This document shows, piece by piece, positions 13,927 to 25,100 of a DNA stretch of 64,000 nt; within the stretch, counting starts at the first letter, position 1, and every line of letters starts with the position of its first letter. The stretch lies in contig NC_084790.1 in assembly GCF_028858725.1 (NCBI RefSeq), positions 4,470,001 to 4,534,000 on the forward strand, in the 5' to 3' direction. A program made the position numbers and the translations under genes. The notes beneath the pieces were generated by a model. That model saw only the letters and a program-made list of their open reading frames with translations. It did no database searches and was not told the origin of the DNA. This stretch comes from Colius striatus (Eukaryota > Chordata > Aves > Coliiformes > Coliidae).

Positions 13927-16900
13927 CCCAGCTTCCACCATCCCACCTTCCCCGTGCAACCTGGCCTCTATAGTGATATCCCTGTGGAGGTGTTCAGCTT
14001 ATTGTCCACCCTGAGGCCATTTTACTGCCTTTTTACAAGCCCTCCCAACCCTGAAGGCCCTTCCCCAGTGCTGCCAGCCCCAGAGCTGGAGTAGGAAACT
14101 CCCCTCAGGTCAGCAAGTCCCAAAACCCAAGCCCCAGGTTCAGCACCTCAGCCTCCAGCACTATTCAAAGACATCCAAACACCCACCACAGCACATTTTT
14201 AACTGAAGAGGCTGTAAATTCTCAGCATACTCTGGCTCTGCAGCACAGCCATGAGCCTGTGGCTTGGCCTTTCCAGCTTGCTGGTGGGATGCAAGTTGTC
14301 TGGGAGCTGTTTTTCCCAGAAACTCAAGAAAAACAATGTCACTCACTTTTATAGACTACCCTTTAATTTTTGTAAAACAGTCTTTTAATAAAAAGAGCAA
14401 GGACCGTGACAACTTCTCAGTGATACAAACACATGAATGGTACAAAGACGCTACGCGCGTTACACACAATGGACAGCAAACGCGGCTCGTTGCCTTCCCT
14501 CCCCATTGAAGACAGAAGGCTGGGCAGGAGCAGTTTTCTGTCTGAGATCCTGCTGCCTGTAGCACCTCAATCGTTGGGGTTTGGGGTGGGTTTTTTTTGG
14601 CTATGGGAAGAAATGAAAGCAGAGTGTCCTCCCCATGAGCCTTCCCCAGCAGAAGACACTGACACGTGCCAGTTGTACAAACGTGTAAGAAAGTAGGTAC
14701 AGATCTGTTGTGTTGTTTTCCAATAAAAACCTTAAGAAAAAAAAAACAAGCCCAAAACAACCATACAAACAGCTGCTTATAGGTTTACATTCCTGCATTT
14801 GCAGCTTGCCACTTCTCTCCCCACTCTCTTTTTGTGCTCATCCTTTTTCCATGGGCCCCCTTGAGCCCTTGTAACTCTGAGGATGTGCTTAAATCCCTCT
14901 GAAATCCAGGCTGTGCACACAGCCAGGGGCTGTCCTCAGTGGGGGCATCTTCCCCCTTTTCTTCAGCAGTGGGACCAAACAGATCCCATGGGACAGGGTC
15001 ATCCCAGGCTGAGTCTACACAGTGACCTGACTACAGCCAATCATTTAGCTTGAGCCCCCCATAACATTGATGGGCGGATCGCAGCCCCCCTCCCCTAAGC
15101 ACAACTTCGAGGTCTGCAGGCTCTGTTGGATGAAACCTTCTTGCAGATGGCTGGCAGCAGAGGCTCCTGGCAGCACAGGCAGGTGCTAAAACTTTGCATT
15201 TGCTGCTTAAATGAAAAACACAACCCAGGCCCTGGAGGGGTTTTTCAGCACTTTCCCCTTCAGCTGCGATGCCACATGTAACGTGGAGCACAGTCACAGA
15301 TGAGGCAGGGTGCTGAGCAAAGTTAAAGTGATATTCACTAACTAAAGGGAGTTTTTCCATTCTCCTACTTCTTCAAAATCTGATACATTTTGAAATATCA
15401 ATTAGCCCCCCCCCCCAACATTTCTTTCCCTCCCTCCATCAGGCCTGGTGTTGCTCCAGTTGGAGCTGTGGGTTTGTGTCTGGGAGCTGCAAGAGCGGCT
15501 CCACCATTACCCCAAGGAGGGAAGGGATAAATAGAGGGATGTAGATTTGGCTGAGCTGGAATCAGACCATCCCTCTGAGCACCACCTCAACAAAAGTCTC
15601 ACCAGCAAAAAAAAAAAAAACCCATTCCCTTGTGGTGCTCCTGCTCCCACTTGTCTCCCCTCTCTGTACTCAGCAGCTCCCACCATAGCAATGCCCCGGG
15701 TCTGGTGTCCTGAGGCAGCAGCAGTGAGTTGGGAAGGGATTTTCTGTGCTGAAGATCCTCAGGGGAAACCCACAGAGCTGAAGGAGAAGCCTCACCTGCC
15801 CCCTCACAGCAGCCACGGCCCTGACAGATACTGAGAGGTGCAGGTGGAGCTGAGCTGTGCTCATCACACACAGCTACAGAGACCAGCAAGGCTAGTGGCC
15901 ACACCAGCTTATGAGCTCTTGGGCCATCTCCACACCCCACAGTCCCAAGGAGCTGCAGGATTAGCACCACATGGGACACCCAGGAGCTCACGTGTCCCAG
16001 TGGTGGGTACCACAGAACTGGGGTCCCTTTTCTGGGCAGGGCAAGGAAGAACCAAGGAAAGGAGCCCAGGCTCCTGAGCAAATTAGTCCTCTCTGTGCCT
16101 CTACTTCCCTGCTTGGAAAATGGGAGAAGAGAGGACGCCTCTGAATTGCAGTTTCAGACCTGCTGCTGCAAAATTACTATTAAAATTATTGCTGCTTCAC
16201 CCTTTCCTGCAGAGGTGACGTCCACAGCCTTTATGACAACTCCATTTCTTATACTAAATGCACAAAGGAGAGGCACTGGGGACCCATTCGACTCCCTGCC
16301 TCAAGGCTGTTTTGATCACAGGCACTTGATTATTTTTACTTATGTGGGTTTAAGAAACCACACGGCACAGCATATACCAAGGGCAACGGTAAATAACACA
16401 GCAGCATGAGCTGCCAGCTCGGAAAGACGGGATGGGCTGGAAGAAAAAGCCCTTGAAAAACACCTTTGGGCACAGGGCCCCATCCGGGGCGGATGCTGAC
16501 AGAGGAGTCAGGTCTCCTAGACGGTGAACACAGAGCAAAGCCCTCACCACACAACCACCCGGAGGGGGCGAACGTGAGCTGCAGAGGGGCGTGCAAACCG
16601 ACCAGGCTTTAAACGGGAAAGGGTTTCGGAGCCTCTGGCACTGCTGCTGTGCCCAGCTGGCCGCTGCTGCAAGCCAGGGCTCGCTGCCCTTCAGACAGAC
16701 CGTGGGGACTGGCAGGACAGTTTGCCCAAGGGATGGACTCGCACTGGAGAAGCCCCAGGCAGATGCCCCTTTGTGCTTCTGTCCCCCAGAGCCAATGTGC
16801 TGCCTGTTCCAAGCTCCCGAGGGACCTGCTCCACTGGGCTGGATCCCCCCTCCCTTCAGCCGCAGCGGTCACCTCTCGCCCTGCCAACTAGCCTGACCAT

Positions 16901-18650
16901 TTCACCCCAAAGAGAATGACACCATCTGCTTGGTATGTCTTCTCTGGCGTTCTTCCACTGAGCACGTGAGAAGGCCTCATCTATGTCTGTATTGTCTTTG
17001 GTCCGGAGCCAAGGGGCTCAAGCCATCTGCATCCAGGCAGTCTGTGGGGCTGAAGCAGCCCCGTCCCGCTTGGGCTCGTGGTGAGAGCACACGTGCCAGC
17101 ATAGAAGCAGAGAGAAGAGCAGGGCCCAGCAGTGCCAGGGCCGAGGCAGCCCTTGTTCACACGAGAGGTGTGTCCAGGGGACACTGGGGACTGATTAAGA
17201 GAGACCCAGAGCTGAGGGCTGTGGGGGAGAGGGGCTCAGCACAGGGGTTGCTCAACAGCTGTGTTTCATGCACCTGCTGCAGATGTGTTTCTCCAGTCAT
17301 GGTCCAAGAAGCAGCCAGTTTCTTGGGCACAAACCCACTGAACAGTGCTCAGCACCTTCCTCTCGTGTCTCTCCAGTCCCCATCCATGCAAAACTGGAAC
17401 AGAAATGCTGCCAAGAGCCAAGCAGTGGAAAAAGGACAACCCTGCCAGGGACAAGCCAACACAACTCTGTGGAAATATTAATCTTCTTTTTCATATTTCA
17501 AGGCTCCAAGAAACACAGAAGAACTGGATCTATGGCCTGGTGCTCCACAGGTATCCCCTGCTCCTCCCTCCCAGCCTGTGCCTCGGCAGTAACCACTAAC
17601 AGGCATGCAAGAGGAGGCTTCACAGCTACCTCAGAGAGTGACCGAGTCCCCAGAACCAGACACTAAACCTCCTCTAACCCTTCAAAAAGCCAGCTGAATG
17701 TTTCCATCAACAACCCAGAGCATCTGATGACCCAACTCTGCCAGACGAGCCTTGCTTGCTACACTCTGCTTCTTCTGGATGACTCTTTAGAACTGACCAA
17801 AACCACTCACAAAGATAAAACCATCAACTCCTGCGTCTCCAGTGTGCTCTGTGCTCCCCTCCTGACAGCCCATGAGCTGGCTGGGAAACCTGGGCAAAAA
17901 GTCCTTCTGCCAGTTGGCAATGCTACTGCTGGTCAGTAAGAGAGAGAAAAGCATCACCAAAGAATCAGGTGCTGGGGGAGAACTTCTCCTGGGCCTTTCG
18001 AAGGAGCCCTGGGAACCCAGAAGAAAAGCAAGGTCCCCCCTGCTGCTGGGACATGGGCACATGTGGCTGGGAAAAGAACAAAAGGTCAATAAAAGCAGCT
18101 TCTGATTTAGAAGGGGAAGGAGAAGGCAGAACCAGGGAGCCAGGAGACAGAACAGCAATGCCATTTTGAGGCACGACCCATGAAAAGTGCCAAGCCAGAT
18201 CTAAGAGCTGAGTACTGGTGTGGGAGCTGGTTTTCTCTGTATTTTGAACTCCAAACTGTATTTGGAAGAGACCTTATCAACCAGCTGTTTGGGTGAAATA
18301 CCAGAACAAAGGCTCAACAGCATGAGCTCTTTCCTTTGGCACTTGGGAGAACCAAACTCATGGGAGAGGGGAGGACTGAGGAGCTAACAGGGTCAGCACA
18401 GGGCTTTGGGCATTTCTACTGACCGACAACATGGGCTGTTGCTGTTCTTTGGAGGGAAATGGGAACTTTTGGCTAACAAATCCCTGCTCCTCCCTGGCCC
18501 TGGTCTCCTTTCAGTCCCAAGGGGCAAATCCCAAAGCAGCGCTTGCTCAGGGCTTGAGTGGGCATCTCCAGGCTCTGCAGACAGCAAGACCCCAGCACAC
18601 ATCACGCAGCCCCTCGTCTCAGGTGCATTTTGAAACCCTAGCTGTATTAA
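13927..18650. other. No coding gene seen (intergenic or very long MLLT6 3'UTR)
   Basis: About 4.7 kb without any exon that I can recognise on either strand. Open frames are short and lack family features. The only structured part is the AT-rich stretch at 14,340-14,800 that looks like a minus-strand 3' end. AATAAATAAA is also present on the minus strand at 13,519-13,528. Confidence 0.5.
14340..14800 (-). terminator. MLLT6: Candidate distal 3' end of MLLT6 (ATTAAA signals)
   Basis: Read on the minus strand this AT-rich block has T-rich runs, two ATTAAA hexamers (near 14,362-14,367 and 14,393-14,398) and a GT/T-rich downstream stretch, the look of a 3'UTR end. It also keeps several CpGs within AT-rich DNA, suggesting constraint. 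If used, the MLLT6 3'UTR would be about 7.8 kb. RNA data are absent, so this is inference. Confidence 0.35.
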
Positions 18651-18674
18651 AAAAAGTCTTTAATATTAATATTA

Positions 18675-18680
18675 TTTATT
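18675..18680 (-). terminator. MLLT6: MLLT6 poly(A) signal AATAAA (probable)
   Basis: TTTATT on the plus strand inside a strongly AT-rich terminus, followed on the minus strand by AAAGACTTTTTTTAATACA. A second AATAAA lies at 18,766-18,771. Confidence 0.55.
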
Positions 18681-18765
18681 ATAATAAAGAACAGTCAAGC
18701 AGCGTGAAAAAAATATATCTTAGCTACATTACCTTAAATTGCCAAAAATATACACATTTTTCTCT

Positions 18766-18771
18766 TTTATT
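18766..18771 (-). terminator. MLLT6: MLLT6 upstream poly(A) signal AATAAA (candidate)
   Basis: Second canonical hexamer, 86-96 nt upstream of the one at 18,675 on the transcript. Either or both may be used. Confidence 0.4.
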
Positions 18772-20247
18772 TAATTAAAAAAACCCACGTCAAAACGAAA
18801 AAAAGAAGGACACATGCAACATACTAAATGAGACATTAGCATCAAAACGGGTAAAGAAACGTACCCCAGTGCAACTGAAACACAGATAAATCTTTAGCTT
18901 TTTTGTTTTCTTTCCCCTGGTCTCCCTCTTTTTCACAGATACACAAATGTCCAATGCTGACCTCCCAGCAGTGGCCCCTGCTTCTCCCCTCAACCTGCCA
19001 AAGGGACCCCTGGGTCTGGGACAGGTTGAGGTGATTAGACAAGGACCAGGCTTTGAAGGGACTGGCTGCCTTTGGAAGGTGTCAGAGAAATGTGTAAGTG
19101 CTCTATGTCTTGCCCCTCACTGCTCCAGAGAGCCCTGGAGAGCAGAGGGGCTTCAGACCGCTACTGTCACCAAAAAGCAATGGTGGGGCCGGCACGGAGC
19201 AGGGGGGCTGGGCCCACAGCAGCCCTCGGCCCTCCCTGCTTTTAACAGCCACCTTGCCTACAAACCCCAGCTTGTAGAGCACATTTCAGCCTCCCTGACT
19301 GCAAACTCTCCACAAAGCACCTCTCACTGACCCCACGCAGGGATCTGGGCACCAAACCAGGGACCAGAAGGTGGGGTTTGCCCTGGGAGACGACGCGTGA
19401 CGTGCCATCACCCTCTACGAGGAGGGACAGACACTGCAGCCTTCCCTCCTTCCCATCCCCTCTCCTCCTCCTACTGGCACGTTTCTAATCCCAGGGTGTG
19501 AAATGACCATGGGAAGAGTTTGACCAAGTCTAGGCAGGATGTCAGGCCCCTGTGGTTACAGACAGGTCTGACGGTCAGCACAGCAGCAACACAGCTGGCA
19601 ACGAAAAGTTAGGACCTAACGAGTGAAAAATTGAATAAAAATGATCCCCAGACAAATACAGCTGGCAGAGACCACATCTGCACATCTAATGGCCCCTGCC
19701 ATACCCCCAACACTCCTGCTCATCCCTCTGCTGACCCAAACCAGCACTAAGGGATATCTGCTCCCAAATCCCAAGGACCCAGTTGCCCGGCACAATCTCC
19801 ACGTGCCCAACCTCAGTGTGGCAGCCCCAAAACAGCCTTTCTGTCAGCTACTTTCAGCCCCAAGCTCTTCACCCAAGGAGAGGGCAGCGAGGTGAGACCC
19901 CGCTGCAGCAACAGATGGGTGCTGAGCAAAGGGTCCCTGCACCAGGGCGGCTGGGCTGGCACCTCTGCACGCAGAGGGGAGGGGACAACACGGCTGGGGA
20001 AGGGGGGAGAAAAGGAAACTTCAAAAAGTGCAAGCAAACAATTGTGCCAGAGGGATTTTGGGGACAGGGAGCCAAAATGAGAGCCAAAACATTCGCAGCT
20101 GAAAGACCAGAGTTTGGAGGTCCCAGGCAGGGGGGAAGGTGGCACCGCTCAACCCTGACGTACGAGGCTTTTCCTGCATCTCTACTTTCAGCTGCCATCT
20201 CCATCTTTCCAATAGCTTCTTAACCTTGTTAAAACATTAGCTTTTCT

Positions 20248-20294
20248 TTATATATATATAAAAATTATATATATATATATAATATATATATATT
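20248..20294. repeat. (TA)n tract
   Basis: Alternating TA with a short AAAAATT interruption, self-complementary and able to fold into a hairpin within the MLLT6 3'UTR. Confidence 0.9.
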
Positions 20295-20323
20295 TCTGAG
20301 CAGACAGCAGTGTTCTGCCCAGT

Positions 20324-20425
20324 TCACAGAATCACAGAACGGTGGGGTTGGAAGGAACCTTTAGAGATCATCCAGTCCAACTCCCCTGCAGAAGCAGGTC
20401 AACCTCAGAACCAGAGGCTGAGATC
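20324..20425 (-). mobile_element. CR1 LINE 3' fragment
   Basis: TCACAGAATCACAGAACGGT followed by GGTTGGAAGGAACC and CATCCAGTCCAACTCCCCTG is the reverse complement of the CR1 3' end. It lies in the presumed MLLT6 3'UTR, in sense with the gene. Confidence 0.85.
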
Positions 20426-22128
20426 AGAAAGGTACTTTTCTCTCCTTTTAGCCTTCTTCAGCCACTGTGTTGACAATCTTCCAAACAAACAAACAAAAGA
20501 AATAATAAAATAAAACCATAATAATAAAAAGAAAGATCTTTAGCAGATGAGTTTTGCCTATAACAAGCTTTTCTAGTACTATCAGCACAGACCCACTGCT
20601 GCCAAATTTGAATAGTGCAAACTAGTGAGAGGCAGTGGGAATGTGCTGAGAAAAAATATCCATTAAGGTCTGACAACTTCTTTTTTTTGTCTTTGTCTTT
20701 TTTTTTTTTTAAGACCCTCAGAGTTTCTGTCAGCTGGAGTCTTCCTGCCTGCCCCCAGGAGCTCTGGATTTAACCGGGGGATGAGGAAAAAACAGAGGCA
20801 TGTGTACGTTTGACGTCGATGTTCCCCTTCCCCCAGAGCTGCCCCACCTGTCCTTCCATCCATCCAGCACATCCAGGCTCTGAGGAAGCTGATTTCTTTG
20901 CTGAGGTTCTGGGCTGCAAGACGGAGTTAAGGTCAAAAGGTGGAAAAACAACCACAGGTCCGACGTCCTAGCTCAGGAGACCAGTCACTGTCCCAGTCCT
21001 TGGAGATCCCTCTTCTGAAGTGCCCAAGACCAGTGGAAGAACGTGGTTTTGCCAGACTGGAGTGGTTTGTGGTGGGTAAGAAAGAACAGGTACCTCGTTT
21101 GGGATTCTCTCTTCCCCACACATACATTTCTATCTCTCAGCTTGGGCCTGGGAAACAACCACCAGGTTCAAATATACCTTCTGAAGTCTGCTACGACATG
21201 GGTAATACTGGCTACAGCCCCTTTCCACAAGCTGAAACGTTAAGCCTTTGGGATTCTTGGAAGGAAAGAGAGAGAGTCGGCACAAGAAGCAGGAGTGTGC
21301 TTTTCAGGTGAAAAGGACAGCACTAAACAGACAGCATCTGGCAGAGCAGTTGTGGCCACGTCCTTTAAAGAAGCAGGTGGCTTTCACCTCCTCCCCGAGC
21401 ACCAGTCCTTACCCATCACTCCACCGCTCGGGCCTCTTCAGGCTGGGGTTTAGATCCAGCTGAAGCATCAGGGCTTCATATGATGACTAGAGACAGAAGA
21501 GCATCCCAAGAGCCCCAGCAGATGAAAAGCAGGTGAGAAATCTCAGCTACTGGATTTCTTCTCAACCTCCCCGGCTGGGCGAAGCACAGCACTGAGGCAC
21601 TGCCACCACTGTCCCACCTTCCCCAGCCTCGTCACATCCCGTGGGCACTGCCAGGCTTCCTCTGCACTGTGCAGAAAGGAGTCCTCAGCAGAGGGGCTGA
21701 GGGGCCCTCCCCACACCAAGGTCTTGGCTGAGGATGCTCGATGGTCTCTAGTGCCTCGGGCCTGGGGCAGGGGAGCTACCCGCACGTGAACGCAGCGCTT
21801 GTTGCACTCACGGCAGGGAGGAGGCCCGGCAGGCGTCCGGTGTTAACGCTCCCCTCCACTCTGTGTGGGAACACTGCTTCACTTTGAGCATGTGTGGTAA
21901 GAGGCCAGGGCGGCGGGCAGCCCCCCACCTTCGCTCCTCCCGAGGACCAAGGCTTGGTCAGAGACGTTACTGTCTTCCAAAGCACCTCTTGGCATTGCCC
22001 AGCGGCAGGAAATGCTTCTTGGAAGCCTTGTGCTCATTGCTCTAACAGTATCAAGGTTGACTGTGGAAAGCCACATTCCCCTGGCTGAGAGGAGTTGGCT
22101 GCTGGTTTGTTCGGGGTGAGGGGGGAGC

Positions 22129-22173
22129 TTAGCCCTTGTCCTGCGTAAGAGGAGCTCCCTTTTCATTCATGCT
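22129..22173 (-). CDS. MLLT6: MLLT6 terminal coding exon (14 residues and stop)
   Basis: Acceptor TTTGTTTCTTAAAG. Reads [14 protein letters not shown] then TAA (22,131-22,129). The pattern matches the human C-terminus ADKGASANQEKG. The phase agrees with donor ACG|GTGCGT at 23,128. Confidence 0.85.
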   Translation of the reverse strand, partial: SMNEKGAPLTQDKG

Positions 22174-25100
22174 CTTTAAGAAACAAACAGAGAAAGAGAC
22201 GCAGAGGAGACAGGTATCAGTACCGGACGGGCAGCAACACGCCGGGGCAGAGGCAGAGCCTTGCTGTGCTGCAGATCTGGCCCTGCTCTCCTCCGCCTCC
22301 TCCAAGAGCAACGGAGACACGGGAGACCCGGGTTTCCCCTCTGCCTGGTTCAGGTCAAACTGGCCCCTCAACCCTGGCCTTTGGCTCCTAAATGTCTCCA
22401 GCCGGGGCTGACCCTTCTGGGTACGGGGACAGGCCAGGGGAGGGATGGAGGAGAGATGAAAGTGTCACACCATCAGCCCCTAGACACTGGTGTTCCAGTA
22501 CAAGGCTGCTTTACAGAGAGGCTGTAAAACCTCTTCACCACCTCTCCTCTTAGGTGCAAGATTCCTTCTAAACCCTGGGTTTCAACATGCAGTCACCTTC
22601 GTATTTCATCACGGGGCTCCAATAGGGCCAGCACTTCCAGGGGCACCTTGTCCCATCCAGGTCCCAGGGTTAACAGCCTGTCTCTGCCTCGCTCCTGCAG
22701 CAGGTCTGGCATGTCTACACACACACAAACACACACACACACACACACACACCTCGGGAGCCTCTGTGTCTACCCACGTCCCTCTCTGGACCCTTGGAGG
22801 TAAGATCAGGACATGACACTGGGTAGTGAGGGGTGCAGCAGAGCCAGACACACACACACACATACACACACACACACCCCCTCGGGAGTCTCTGTGTCTA
22901 CCCACATCCCTCTCTGGGCCCTACAGAAGTCCTTGGAGGTAAGATCAGGACATGACACTGGCTAGTGAGGGGTGCAGCAGAGCCAGTGGAGCGCTCTGGC
23001 TCTCTTGCCTAAGCAGTGCCCTCGCTCCCCCAAGTTAACTGCAGCACAGTCTGGCTCTCCCCAGCTCTGTACAGTGCCCAGCACCACGAGCTCCCTGGGG
23101 TTAGGGTAGTGCTAGCAGCATACGCACCGTTCCTTTCGGGGTGTTGCCATCGGCCTGCAGGTTGAGAAACGGGTTAGTCTGTGCTGTAAGGACGGGTGAG
23201 ATGCCTGTCCCCGAAGCCAGGAGGCTGTTCCCAGGAGCGCTGAGCGGTGGGGTGGCCTGGGGAGCCATGAGGGCATTGCTAGGGTTGAGCTGCTGGGGGG
23301 AAAGGGAGGCCAGGAGAGAGCTGCTGCTGGGGGGCAGCTGAGGGGTCGAGGTCATCAGGGTGCTGGTGCTGGAGTGCAGGGGGGCAGAGGTGGCTGCCAG
23401 GAGGCTGGTCATGGACAGCTGGGACGAGCTTGTCATCTGCAGCCGCTGCAGCTCTCGCTTCTGCTGGATTTGCTGCATCATCTGGAACACCAGAGCCTGC
23501 TGCTCCTGCAGCCAGAGGTGAGGAAGAGAAGTCAAAAGGAGGGTCAAAGTGCTCAGGAAGAGCTGGCACCTAATACAAAGGAGCCAGAAGCCACGTGGGC
23601 ACACTCCATCCAAGGCAATGTCCCCTCAATCAGATCACTACAGGTAGAGCAAGGAACAGTCTGCCTTGTGTTCATTAGCAGCCTGTGCCTCTGACTTGAC
23701 CCTTCCAACCCCTTGTTGTTTCCTGATGGGCAGGATTAGCTAACCCTCATGAAGACACACAAATCTACTCCAATCAATCGACCCTCAGACTTTAAGTGTC
23801 ATTCTCTACCTTGAATCTCTAGATTGGCTGCTAATTTCCTTCCCCAGCCAGCCCTGATTCACAGCTCAGCCCTAACCCCCAGGGGTCAGGGAAAGTGAGG
23901 CAGACTCAGGGGACCAAGGCCAGGACTCACCTGCACCCAGGATGCCCTCAAATCCAACCCAACTGCAGGAATCACTATAGCAACCATCGACCAATGCAGC
24001 AGGCTGAGAGCTGACATTGTTCCCTACCCACAGGGATGCAGCTGAAGACAGGGTGACATCAGCTGCTGTGAAGAGAAGCCTTTTGAAATTTGCTTCTCCT
24101 GGGTTATAAATAGCCTGACCCAGAAATCTACCCAAAGCAACGGGCCAAGTTCATGGGAGATATAAATGAGCACAGCTTCATTGACGGGAACTGGGAGCCC
24201 TCTCGTGCAGCTCCACCACGGGGTTTCTGCACCACAGAGGCTTCTGCAGGGCAAATGAATCCAGCTCGTACACACTCAGAGGCTTGTTTACCATCTATCC
24301 CTGCAGCCATTCCCACAACATCATGGGAAGGGGCTGCTCTTTTCCCTGAGAGGGTGCAGGCAGAGAGCCAAGATCCTCAGAACAGCTGCCTGATCCTTCT
24401 TCTGACCTCAGCCACCCACCCAGTCCCCCCTGGCATCTCCAGTTGGCAGTGGCACTGTGCCAAAGACACATCTCTCCTGCCTCAGAACTAAGCAACTTTG
24501 GGGCTTATCTCTTTCTAAACGCAAGCAGGGTCCTCAAGTGAGTTCCTCCTCTCCTTGAGGGCCTCAGCATACCTGCAAGCCCGGAGCCCAGGGTGCTCGT
24601 GGCAGCAGGAGCAGACATGACTCGCACCCAGAGGTTGCTGGAGGAGGTAACTGCACCCTTGATTCTGTGGTGGCTTGGCACTACCTTCTCACACCCTTGG
24701 GGTGGAGGAAACCCAGAGTAATCTTTCTTTTCCTTTGTATGAAAAAGTTCAAATCCCCATCTCCCTCTCTCCAGGAGGTGCCGCACCCTTCCCGCCTGAA
24801 GCTTTTCTCCTCGCTCCACCCCCAGCAGCCCAAGAGCCAAGGAAAAGGCACATGATGTGAAGGAGGGAGCCCTAAATCTCGCTCTGGGCCCCAAGACTCT
24901 CCCATCAAACAGCTCATCAGATAAAAGGTGCCAGCAGGCACGCTTACCGGATTAAGGGGCTGGGAAGTCAGGAGCTGCTGGAGCTGCTGGAGCTGCTGCT
25001 CGTGTTGGTGTAGGACGTGCCGCTGCTGCTCCGTCAGGGGACTCAGGCTGGGCACACTGCAAGGGGAGCAGGGCACAGAACGTCAGCGCAGCCCGTCTTG

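Larger units (their letters stand above)
18651..22128 (-). other. MLLT6: MLLT6 3'UTR (proximal form)
   Basis: About 3.5 kb following the MLLT6 stop. It contains a TA dinucleotide tract (20,248-20,294), a CR1 fragment (20,324-20,425), and at its end an AT-rich terminus with two AATAAA signals. No second coding gene is seen within it. Confidence 0.55.

Noticed and set aside
13927-18650. An unrecognised protein gene between CISD3 and MLLT6
   Set aside because: Only short frames without family features or convincing splice pairs; better explained as 3'UTR or intergenic DNA.
23101-23127. MLLT6 ending at the stop at 23,101
   Set aside because: A good donor (GTGCGT) precedes this stop, and a downstream exon at 22,129-22,173 matches the known C-terminal tail in the right phase.
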